Source of the DNA: Timema cristinae
Lineage: Eukaryota; Arthropoda; Insecta; Phasmatodea; Timematidae
Direction: 5' to 3'
DNA length: 64,000 nt
Assembly: GCA_039000515.1 (NCBI GenBank)
Contig: JBCFYV010011164.1
Span: 50,103,791 to 50,167,790, forward strand
The notes beneath the pieces were generated by a model. That model made no database searches and was not told the DNA's origin. It saw only the letters and a program-made list of their open reading frames with translations. This document shows, piece by piece, positions 11,285 through 20,575 of this stretch. The position numbers and the translations under genes were made by a program. Position 1 is the stretch's first letter. Each line of letters opens with the position of its first letter.

Positions 11285-11340
11285 CGCGACTGCGATCAGT
11301 CTGGTAGCAGTCGCGTTGATGAGACACTGATCGCCAGTCG
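11285..11340. repeat. hairpin-forming inverted repeat
   Basis: GCGACTGCGATCAGT and, about 25 nt later, ACTGATCGCCAGTCGC are inverse copies that differ by one inserted base. The loop also contains GCAGTCGCG, a further copy of part of the stem. The sequence is GC-rich in an AT-rich setting. It could be one end of a decayed transposon or a structured element. Confidence 0.6.
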
Positions 11341-11429
11341 CCGTCGCGTCGAGGGAACACTTATGGGAAAGGGGGAGTGAGGGTTGTTCAACGTACAGTT
11401 TTTTATTCTTATGCAATTTCTTTATAATA

Positions 11430-11655
11430 TAAAAAATTCTTTTTTATTCACTGCTTTTTAGGTACCCTTTATATATACCCCATTTTTATCTACTGATTAT
11501 TATCACTCCTTTTTACTCATACCCTTTTATTCTACCCTACTTTTTTATTCCTCTTTTTTATTACCCCTTTTCATAACTTTTTTATATACCTCACTTTTAT
11601 TCACTCACTTTTTTATCTCCCCTTTTTATATACTTCTTTTTATTTACAATTTTTT
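11430..11655. repeat. degenerate T/C-rich tandem repeat
   Basis: Repeated blocks resembling CCTTTTTAT(T/A)TAC and TTTTTATTCACTC occur at an irregular spacing of about 12-20 nt, with almost no purine except A. It reads as a decayed simple repeat on the + strand (purine-rich on the minus strand). Confidence 0.55.
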
Positions 11656-12571
11656 CACTATCACAAAGCAAATCTAAACAGGCCATCAAAAAGTTAAATA
11701 TTTAATTGATAAAGACCATAAGGAGAAAAGTACAGGTCACGAATAGGACATTAGAAAAAAAAAACCTGTGAGAGTCGCCATTAGCCCCGAGGAAACAGCA
11801 AAATGACGTCGTTTGTCACTGTCCCTCCACACCCCCCACAGGCGCGAGTACGCCCATAGTGTGGCGAGCACCATATCGCGCGACTTGCGGAAAAAACTCT
11901 CGCCTCCCTCGTCAGTTTTTCCAGATTATTTCCACCAAATAATCTCATCCTTCTTTCCCTCTCTTTGCACATGTTCTCTTTCAATGGGACGTAGCTTAGA
12001 GCTCTTTTGTTAAAGAGGTTTTTTCTTATAACTTCCACCTCCTCCTCAACCCCCCTTACACACACACTCTCTTTCTCGTGACATCTCTTGCGGCATTGAG
12101 TGAGTAAGAAGAGAAGTATAACTCATCCCTCTACCTATCCCCTTCCCATCCAACCAGTTTATATTCTCTTTATCGAGTATATATTTTCCTTGGTCACTGC
12201 CACTGGTCGACAGCTCTGAGGGCTTGTTCAAGAATGACGTCACTATGTTGGTTTATTTGGTGGGGTAGTAAGAGAAAGCCTTTCCTGACATAAAAGTTGG
12301 GCGTCGAGAGGGTGGGGGTGGACTGTACAACATAGGTGTTTTTAGCCCCTTCCCCTAACTTCCATAGTTACGTGATTTGAGACCTTTTTATATCGGAGTA
12401 TTCAGCAAAAAAGTCAATCAATCAAAGACAATTTTGGTAACAGACACTAACTCCCTACCCGCCCCCCCCTTTCCACTGACAGAAAGATGTACCCATACCT
12501 CCCCCGGAAAGTTTTCGAAAGTTGGATGTACCTAAAAGTTAAGTCTGCTTACCCAGAGATTTGAACTTGTC

Positions 12572-13804
12572 TCATAGGTGTCTTGGACCAGTGTCCAGAT
12601 GTCTGGTTGGGTAAGCCACAATTATCATTGGTGTCTTGGACCAGTGTCCAGATGTCTGGTTGGGTAAGCCACAAGTATCATTGGTGTCTTGGACCAGTGT
12701 CCAGATGTCTGGTTGGGTAAGTCACAAGTATCATTGGTGTCTTGGACCAGTGTCCAGATGTCTGGTTGGGTAAGCCACAAGTATCATTGGTGTCTTGGAC
12801 CAGTGTCCAGATGTCTGGTTGGGTAAGCCACAAGTATCATTGGTGTCTTGGACCAGTGTCCAGATGTCTGGTTGGGTAAGTCACAAGTATCATTGGTGTC
12901 TTGGACCAGTGTCCAGATGTCTGGTTGGGTAAGCCACAAGTATCATTGGTGTCTTGGACCAGTGTCCAGATGTCTGGTTGGGTAAGCCACAAGTATCATT
13001 GGTGTCTTGGACCAGTGTCCAGATGTCTGGTTGGGTAAGCCACAAGTATCATTGGTGTCTTGGACCAGTGTCCAGATGTCTGGTTGGGTAAGCCACAAGT
13101 ATCATTGGTGTCTTGGACCAGTGTCCAGATGTCTGGTTGGGTAAGCCACAAGTATCATTGGTGTCTTGGACCAGTGTCCAGATGTCTGGTTGGGTAAGCC
13201 ACAAGTATCATTGGTGTCTTGGACCAGTGTCCAGATGTCTGGTTGGGTAAGCCACAAGTATCATAGGTGTCTTGGACCAGTGTCCAGATGTCTGGTTGGG
13301 TAAGCCACAAGTATCATTGGTGTCTTGGACCAGTGTCCAGATGTCTGGTTGGGTAAGCCACAAGTATCATTGGTGTCTTGGACCAGTGTCCAGATGTCTG
13401 GTTGGGTAAGCCACAAGTATCATTGGTGTCTTGGACCAGTGTCCAGATGTCTGGTTGGGTAAGCCACAAGTATCATTGGTGTCTTGGACCAGTGTCCAGA
13501 TGTCTGGTTGGGTAAGCCCCAAGTATCATTGGTGTCTTGGACCAGTGTCCAGATGTCTGGTTGGGTAAGTCACAAGTATCATTGGTGTCTTGGACCAGTG
13601 TCCAGATGTCTGGTTGGGTAAGCCACAAGTATCATTGGTGTCTTGGACCAGTGTCCAGATGTCTGGTTGGGTAAGCCACAAGTATCATTGGTGTCTTGGA
13701 CCAGTGTCCAGATGTCTGGTTGGGTAAGCCACAAGTATCATTGGTGTGTTGGACCAGTGTCCAGATGTCTGGTTGGGTAAGTCACAAGTATCATTGGTGT
13801 CTTG
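12572..13804. repeat. 53-bp tandem satellite array, about 23 copies
   Basis: The unit is GGTGTCTTGGACCAGTGTCC, AGATGTCTGGTTGGGTAAGC, CACAAGTATCATT (53 bp). Copies are almost identical. The variants are GCCACA/GTCACA, one CCCCAA, TCATAGG at two places (12573 and 13262), and one GTGTGTTGG near the right end. Each unit holds two adjacent short hairpins: TGGAC-CAGT-GTCCA and CCAGA-TG-TCTGG. As 53 is not a multiple of three, open frames crossing it are accidental. The array stops at GTGTCTTG and runs into the coding-like segment described next. Confidence 0.97.
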
Positions 13805-14123
13805 CCTAAACTCGTTTTCCTTTATCCCACTTAAAGTGTGCTTACTAAACACTCCATAAGCACCAGCATACAACTTACCAATCAACCTGACAACACACTT
13901 ATAATTAAACGTCACAACTGCTCGCGCCAAGGGCGTTTCCACCACATGGACATCAGGTGCAGCTGCACCTGGGTCTCCACCAGAACAAGGGGGCTCACTT
14001 GGGTTATCTCTTAAATCACCTGGGGGTGCGCCACGTGCATTATCACTTGGCATTAGATTATGGGAGGTAGCAATTATTGTGTACAAGGGATACTCCGGCT
14101 CGATGATCGCACTGCCTAAACTC
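13803..14123 (-). pseudogene. unidentified coding-like segment flanked by 11-bp direct repeats
   Basis: On the minus strand an open frame reads IIEPEYPLYTIIATSHNLMP, followed by a Pro/Gly/Ala-rich stretch, VHVVETPLARAVVTFNYKC, then KHTLSGIKENEF, for about 97 codons without a stop. It looks like real protein-coding sequence rather than chance, with varied residues and no low complexity. It is bounded on both sides by TGCCTAAACTC (13803-13813 and 14113-14123). No poly(A) run, start codon or splice site clearly frames it. Beyond the left repeat, the frame runs into satellite units only by chance. I do not recognise the family. It may be an exon, a transposon fragment or a short retrocopy. Confidence 0.4.
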
Positions 14124-14476
14124 TAAAGTGTCACAAAACTGGAATGCCAATGATGGGGATATAGGGGCTCGAATCCCGATCGGGTGTTCTGAGTGTGCTT
14201 TTCCTCAAACTGTTCTTCACTCTTTCTCCACGCAAATGTGAGTTCATTTAGAACCAGAATCAACATTCTGAAAACCGTAAAACTTATCATGGTTGGAATA
14301 GCCGAGGACCACCCCCCTGTTACCCTGTTAATATGTTTGTGATATTTTCAGAAACATTGTAATCACCTATTCTCCGCTTTCTCCCTCTCAACAGTGGCAT
14401 GCAAGATTGTGAAGTATGGGAGGTCAAAGCTAAAAGTTAAAAAATAAATAAATAGTAGCTTTAAAAGCCATTTAAA
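14124..14476. other. SINE-B-like debris, no gene
   Basis: About 14140-14290 carries a tRNA-type box B (GGGGCTCGAATCCCGATCGG) and a CTTTCTCCACGCAAATGTGA tract typical of SINE family B in + orientation, without the shared tail. The rest is AT-rich unique sequence. Confidence 0.5.
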
Positions 14477-14711
14477 TTATTATTATTAGCACCGCGTCTT
14501 ACTACCCGTTCGGGTTATACGCACTTACGCTAATGTGTAATGGTAGGGTGATTGTGAGATGAAATGAAGGACCTACAGTTTAACGTGGAATCCGAACCAC
14601 GGTGGAGGCCTGGCATTCCCCACATTCACAAGATGTCTTGTCAGAGGTGAAGGAAGGGTTTGGAACTCAGATAAATCTGTGCCGGGACCGAGGATTGAAC
14701 CCCGGCCCCAA
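14477..14711 (-). mobile_element. SINE family A, 5'-truncated, with target-site duplication
   Basis: A minus-strand copy that lacks roughly the first 40 bp of the tRNA-like head, with the match ending in GAACCCCGGCCCC. It is flanked by AAAAGCCATTTAAA at 14463-14476 and 14712-14725. A 14-bp duplication around a 5'-truncated copy is typical of LINE-driven insertion. Confidence 0.92.
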
Positions 14712-14725
14712 AAAAGCCATTTAAA

Positions 14726-16859
14726 GAATGGTAACATAAAGAGGGTGATGGGTAAGTTCTTATCAACATTAAATATTTTTCATTACAAAAATGTCGGGAA
14801 ATTTAGAGAAATATGAATCTTGAGAATACTAAATTTCAACTCACTGAGAATCAAACCAAAATTTCTCACCTAAATGCCCCTAAACCATTTCCGAGACCCA
14901 AAACAATCTTGTCGCTTAGATTTCACATTTCTGGCGCTAGTTTTCGGTATTGTGGTTATAAGCTAAACTGGTTTACTTAAGACACTTCGTTAAAACATTA
15001 TTTATGATCTACCCTATATATCTATCTATCTATATACATACATTATATAACGTGCTCAAGACGCTAGGTGTGGACTAATAGCCGGGGGGGGGGGGGGGTA
15101 ATTGAATACAGGTGAACCGTGTCGCTCTACCTTCACACAAATGCAGATACATTTTATACCTTTCTCGGCCCAGACATTACTTAAGAATTTATGCAGTTAT
15201 ATATTATTTCGTCAAAATATAGTTGCAAACATTAAATTCAAATAACCCCCAGGTTTTGCCAGAAAGGGTACGTGCCACTCATATAGTAATGGTGGGAGGA
15301 TTTAGGACGCGCTACTAAAAATGTGTCGAGGTCTGGGGTTTCCGTGCAGGGGTTCGAGGTTTGAATCTTGATACATCTCGGAAAGGGATTGCTAGCTTTG
15401 ACTTCCTCTTTCGCTGGCTGCTCTTGTATCAATGCCATATAACTGTACATTTCAAAACCTCGCAACGACGTCAACGTAGGGGGGTGAACGACTCGGTAAG
15501 GGGGGTCGTCAACCCGTGTCATCCATTCCCGTGACTTGAAGTTGATGACTTCTACATGGGGTCATTACCACTCAGGGATTTCCCGCGCTCAGATGTTGAA
15601 ATTTGATATTTTCGAGTCCATGAAGAGAAAGGAAATTAATCAGCCATTTCCAAGTGACGTAAGGAGGGCGGGGGTTGGGGTGTGCGCACTAGTGATTCGC
15701 AGTGGTCACTACTCTGTAGGGGGAACGAGCAGCGAATCTCAAACGGTCATCAGGCGAGGTTCGTGCTGCTTGTTCCGGGACAGAGCCTTGTGACGGAGGA
15801 ACCAATGTTTATTTTACCCCCGACAACCATAGTGCGAGGTTCGTGCTGCGGCCTCATGCTCCCCCAAAATAAACTACAGCGCCATAATCAATGAATAAAA
15901 ACTCCAACACCTCAATCATAGCAATTAACGATCAAGAACCAACATGTCCAGGGTTGGTAGGGTAGGGGGAAGAGGGGCAGGAGGGGGTGTGGGGGTGGGG
16001 AGGCTATTTATAGCAGCCAATCAGAGGAAAGTAGGTTAAGTGAAATCACAATACTATCTCGAGTGGGCTATCCAATCACCCTAGCTACTTAGAGCCTTTG
16101 TAGACACGTTATGTTAATACATCATACTCCAAATTTTGGTCATCAAAGGTTAATTAAGCTAATTTTAAGGTTTATCTGACATTTTTCTCCCCCTCTATCC
16201 TCCATACTTCCTATCTACCCCTACCCACCACCAATACCCTTCTTTTAACACACTGATCTCCTAACACATTATCTTTTGAAGTATAATAGGTTCAAAGTGT
16301 CACCTTTTAACCCTCCAATCACAAGCCGCCACTGAATAAAATTTTCATCTGTATAATGGTAACTAGATAATGCTACATTACAATCATAAAAAAACAGTAA
16401 GAATAATAGGGTCATTTCACGTCAAATCAACAACAACAACAAAAACTCAACCTGACTGACCATTTTATATTTAAATGAAATTTTTACCAACTATTCTTCC
16501 CTTAAATCCAATCATAAACATATATTTTTTAGATTTTTTGATTGTCCCGTTTTTGAGGAATTAATTTTTGAAATTTCAATAAAAATAGATTTTTTCTCCC
16601 GCACCACATTTTTCAATTTTTATTAATTTCTGTTTTATTGCTGCTAGAATTATGCTGTTTGGTTCATTTTATTCAATTTGAAATGGGCTTTAATTCGATA
16701 TACAACTTGGCACACTTTTAATTAAAAAAAATTCTTTCACTCTTTCAAAAAAAATAATTGAAAAAATAATTGTAAATGTTTTTTGAAAATTTTGAAAAAA
16801 AATATATGCTATTTACTATTAATTATCTATATAAACTGAAATTTTCAAAATGGGATGCC
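14726..16859. other. no gene supported; GC-rich patch and poly-G run
   Basis: A long G run occurs near 15083-15098. The stretch 15240-15900 is GC-richer and has open frames of 85-94 codons on both strands without recognisable motifs. The phrase GCGAGGTTCGTGCTGC is repeated near 15752 and 15834. A CCAAT box (CAGCCAATCAG) lies near 16015. From about 16400 the sequence becomes AT-rich with GGTCATTTCACGTCAAATCA. Confidence 0.3.
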
Positions 16860-17580
16860 TATGGGATCATGAGCTATGATGAAAATTGTAGTGCAAGTAA
16901 CAAGATTTTCAGTCTCGTGATCTGCTGCTGGGAATTGAGGGTATTTAAAAGATGAACTGGGTCCATATGGCTATAAAAACTTATCTTGATGTCTTCCTCT
17001 TCTACACCAAGAACACACCCCAACCACGAATGGTTTTAATACTGGCAAGTTACAAATCCAACAATGTCACTTATCTCCATCAGGTTGTCTTCCTCTTCAA
17101 CAGATAGTATTTCTTCTCTTGATTCAGTTGACAGACTGTAATACTCAACTTTCAGCCTAGTTTTACTCTCAATTGGAATGTAGTTGTGCAACTGTTGGGT
17201 CCCTTTGCTTGTTTTTGCATTCTTTAATCTTGGTTGCAAGAATGTGTTTTCTGTTTCATAATCTTCTTTGGTTAAATACAAAAAAATAATTTTTCGTATA
17301 TTATCTTTGGCCCAATCATAAAGCTGACAAGGTGTCATAATCTGCTCATTATATACCATGCGTAGACTTGCCAGCGCAGCTAGCTGTTTTACAGTCCCTA
17401 CCACACCATCACAAGCATTTTTGCCATGTGAGGAGGCAAAAAAATTCTACTCTGCTTTTATGCCAACGTCTTCTTCATGAAAGCAAAGGTTGAGAAAGTT
17501 GGACTTATTTTTATATTGTGATGCTGCTCCATATGAGAAATAATGTATTTTTTCAGGTGGATTGGGTAAAGTTTGCTAAT
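16860..17580 (-). pseudogene. pseudogene of a multicopy, transposon-associated arthropod family
   Basis: Read on the minus strand from about 17560: YGAASQYKNKSNFLNLCFHE, then an in-frame TAG where Trp is expected, then NFFASSHGKNACDGV, GTVKQLAALASLRM, and after one further frame change WLGCVLGVEEEDIKISFYSH. The SxGAxxQYKNK...FFAxSHGKxxCDGxGGTVKR pattern is one I know from many 'uncharacterised' multicopy proteins in arthropods and other invertebrates, which I take to be transposon-linked. The stop, the damaged Gly-Gly and the frame shift show it is not functional. Its biochemical role is not known to me. Confidence 0.6.
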
Positions 17581-17847
17581 GCTATTGTGCCAACTTCACG
17601 TAGCAGCACCCATAACGGCACAAATTCTAAAACATATGCCAATATTTAGTGCTGAATTTGTGCCATAATTTGTGCCGCCTATTATGACGAAGAACATTGT
17701 TTACGCTGACACCTCGTCTTCTTGACAAGTTTAGTCTTAGCCGATGTTTAGGTTAAGTAGATAAAGAGTTGACTCCAGTATTCGCCTTGTCCTGACCGCA
17801 GAAGAAACAGTACATTTATTTGAAATCGATGTAGTTAATCAATTTAT

Positions 17848-18414
17848 TAATCAAAGCAAGGATATGAAGGAGTGTCTGATCTCAAATCGTTTCGGACTGA
17901 ACTCTTGATCTTTGATCAAGTCACAAACGTTCTGGAAGATCGGAATTAATACTCTTAAACCATTCATAGAGTAGTTTGACATTTTCTCTAACACGAGTGT
18001 GGACTTTACCGATAGTCTGCCAAGGTGGAGATCTCGCGTTAGCGTCATCGTCTAGCACGACGACGTTTTGCTTGAAGACATGTTAGCGTACTTGGACTGA
18101 CTGAACAGCTGTAGGTTGATCTGCTTGAGATGATACCTTACTCTAGATTGAACAAAGGATACAAGTACCTTCTTACATTCATCTTGGTTTATTCTCAACT
18201 TGCCTGCGCTGTACCTGTAAAGGATAATACAGGAAACGTTACATCCTTCGTTAGTTGTCAGCCAATGGTTTACCAGTGATCTGACATCTGCAGACAGATA
18301 ATGTAAGGGTTTTATAATGTTGTTTTCAAAGCTCTCATTCAAAGGAAGATGATTAAACAATATTCTACGTCTAGCAATGTCAAGGCTAGTGTCATAGAAT
18401 GATTCAATTGGACT
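17848..18414 (-). pseudogene. unrecognised coding-like segment, one in-frame stop
   Basis: On the minus strand a frame of about 120 codons follows a good acceptor-like TGTTTTTCAG and reads SPIESFYDTSLDIARRRILF, then NHLPLNESFENNIIKPLHYL, to a TAG at 18049-18051. The same frame continues for another 65 codons after it (TMTLTRDLHLGRLSVKSTLV...). The varied residue use and length suggest a once-coding exon. I cannot assign a family. It lies among decayed transposon proteins, so a mobile origin is likely. Confidence 0.4.
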
Positions 18415-18917
18415 CTGAAAAACATTGGGGGGACGGTATTTAAAGTTAAAGGATATTATCGCCGAATTGCTATGATTAATTCTTTAATAGTTTCGTATAA
18501 TCTAAAGGTACCCTCGACTATTATAAATATACCTATCGAGTTTAAGGATGATGGTCTTCTACACAATATTTAATTGAATAACAAAATAGTTAACGCTATA
18601 CCGATCAAGTTTAACTTGGTGATATTCGCATCACTAAGCATTAGGACATTTTCGCAAAGGGATGTACATCAAACTGGTCAATGGAATTGTTCAAGATATG
18701 TAAGAGTATATATTGATGAAGAAATCAATAAATATTCACGCAGCTGTTCCTTGATGAAACCCTAAAAACATTTAATCGTTTTACGAAGAAATTTAAGACA
18801 AACCATTTATGAAATACTTTCATCTTTCACTGGGAAATTCATTAAGGAATTTCATGTAAATAGTATTCCTCCATCTATAAGGCAGTTGTAAATTGTATTC
18901 CGTATGGAAGTAATGTA
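18415..18917. other. no clear gene left of the mariner
   Basis: AT-rich sequence with short coding-like stretches in + orientation around 18574-18765 (ending VYIDEEINKYSRSCSLMKP). It may belong to the same decayed element as its neighbours, but I find no motif. Confidence 0.3.
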
Positions 18918-20210
18918 CGAGGGCGGTTCAGAAAGTAACCGCCGTTCTAGCGTGGCGCTAGTAGTTGTCTGCGGATCGCCACCATTGTCATATCTGCATG
19001 TTTTCTGCTTCAGTAAGCATCCATCTGTGACAGAATGAACCTTGTTCTTTTGCGCATTCGCTTGATATAACCTCAAAACATGAGCGCTACAATAAAAAAA
19101 ATCCCGCGAAATGCGAAGTGCGTGCTGTAATAAGATTTCTTTCGGTGCAAAACGTTTCACCAGCAGACATTCATCGTCAATTGTGTACTGTATACGGTCC
19201 AAACGTTATGAGTGAAGGTGTTGTGCGGCAATGGGTCCGAATTTTTAAAAGTGGTAGAACAAACATTCATGATGAAGAGAGGAGTGGTAGGCCTTCTGTT
19301 GTGGTAATGATCATGCCAAGAAAATTGATGAAAAAGTTCGTGAAAATCGAATATTCACCATCTCTGAACTTCTCAACAATTCCCGCAAATTTCTCGTACA
19401 GTGTTGTACGAAATTGTTGAAAGTTTTGTGCTCGATGGGTACCAAAATTGCTTGCAGAGGTCCACGAAACTAAACGAATGGGCTCTCCCTTAGACGTCCT
19501 TTCACGCTACGACGTGGAAGGAGAAGGTTTTTTGAAGAGAATTGTGACTGGTGACGAAACTTGGGTGGCGTACGTAAACGCCGAAACGAAACAACAGTCG
19601 ATGGCTTGGGGCCATTCCAATTATCCGTGCAAGCCGAAGAAAACCCGCCAAACTTTGTCATCGAGGAAGGTTATGGCTACGATTTTTGGGATGCCGAGGG
19701 AGTTTTGCTGGTTGAATTTATGGAACGGGGTACGATGATTACTTCAGATGTCTAGTGTAAAACTTGGAAGAAACTTAAGCGAGCCATTCAAAACAAACTT
19801 CGCGGTATGCTGCCACTCGATGTTGGGTTTTTGCATGACAACGCTTGTCCTCACAGTGCTCGAAAAACTCAAGAGCTTTTAAAGCAATTCAAATGGGACG
19901 TTTTTGATCATCCCCCTACAGCCCCGACTTGGCGCCAAGTGATTTTCATCTCTTCACTCACATGAAGAAGTGGCTTGTGTCGCAGCAACTTCAAAATGCC
20001 GTGGAAGATTAGTTACGTGCCCAGGCGGCTGTATTTTATGAAGAAGGAATTTGTAAATTAGTGAAACGCTAGACAAATGTTTATATTTAAATGGTGACTA
20101 TGTTGAAAAATAGTAAAATGCTGTAGTTTTAGGGGATGTATATAATATATTTTTTCTATGGAAGTTTTTTATTTACAGCCAAACGGAGGCTAGTTTCCGA
20201 ACTGCCCTCG
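18918..20210 (+). mobile_element. mariner transposon, inactive
   Basis: This 1293-bp element starts CGAGGGCGGTTCAGAAAGTA and ends in the inverse of CGAGGGCAGTTCGGAAACTA. The imperfect terminal inverted repeats are about 28 bp, and TA lies at each border (18916-18917 and 20211-20212). The length and TA flanks are those of mariner. The internal transposase is broken by several frameshifts and a stop. The two ends differ at about five positions, which points to an old insertion. Confidence 0.93.
19080..20072 (+). pseudogene. mariner transposase pseudogene (DD34D type)
   Basis: The likely original ATG is at 19080. Frame changes follow: near 19116; near 19310 after SGRPSVV; around 19420-19450; near 19690; and near 19918, where one base is missing in the PPYSPDLAP region. 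An in-frame TAG lies near 20008 and the natural end is TAG at 20070. Visible landmarks in order are the N-terminal helix-turn-helix region (RAVIRFL...SPADIHRQL, VRQWVRIFKSGR), the WVPHxL linker region (damaged), TGDETWV with the first catalytic Asp, LHDNACPHSA with the second, and the PSDFHLF codons with the third. Read across frames, the second and third Asp are separated by 34 residues, as in mariner. It cannot encode a working enzyme. Confidence 0.93.
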
Positions 20211-20212
20211 TA

Positions 20213-20575
20213 TTTTCCTCCTGGTGTAGGTGTAACACAGTCAGCACCGGCAATTTGTCGGCTATTAATTTTTAACCAGCAGCAGACTATTCCTTTTGGA
20301 GATATAGCTCGAAACCAGAAAAATTATTAACTGCTACTCAAGTTGTATCTTGGCTTATCATTCTACGGACAAAACAGGAACAAAAAACAAATTGACGAAG
20401 TGCACATTCATTATATGTGTTTCGTCCACTCGCATCATGGTAGTTACATCAGAGTTGTGTGAATTGGTGGTAGAGAGAGCAAAAGAAGAACATAATTTGT
20501 TCGTGAAGGTTTTCAAAACGTCTTTTACAGTTGCTGCATTAGACAATGCTCCAAGTAGTACAACTTAATAAAGCT
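20213..20575 (+). pseudogene. second fragment of a multicopy transposon-associated protein family
   Basis: The frame from about 20350 gives KTGTKNKLTKC, VSSTRIMVVTSELCELVVER and SFTVAALDNAPSSTT, then a stop. The pattern SYxRVxxISTxxxNxVC...FTVAAxDNxDHNPSSTT is known to me from multicopy invertebrate proteins of unknown function often found among mobile elements. Here the DHN residues before PSSTT are deleted. Upstream codons (20250-20350) are compatible but shifted. It lies just right of the mariner, and the fragment at 16.86-17.58 kb is of similar type, so the mariner may have landed in an older composite element. Confidence 0.55.

Larger units (their letters stand above)
10475..12571. other. 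GC-richer intronic block, possible regulatory DNA; no gene supported
   Basis: Parts of 10.6-11.0 and 11.8-12.25 kb are clearly GC-richer than the flanks, with CpG-bearing stretches such as CCGGAGCCCGGAACAAATTG near 10900. Short open frames exist in both directions (one of 102 codons starting near 10534) but contain pyrimidine-rich, low-complexity translation and no motif. A hairpin lies at 11285-11340 and a T/C-rich degenerate repeat at 11430-11655. Enhancer or promoter use is only a guess. Confidence 0.3.

Noticed and set aside
13685..13802. Continuation of the minus-strand frame into the 53-bp satellite
   Set aside because: The unit length is not a multiple of three and the translated words change frame with each unit, so the extension is accidental.
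15238..15894. Overlapping 70-94-codon frames on both strands
   Set aside because: They lie in a GC-rich patch where stops are rarer, and none shows motifs or splice borders.
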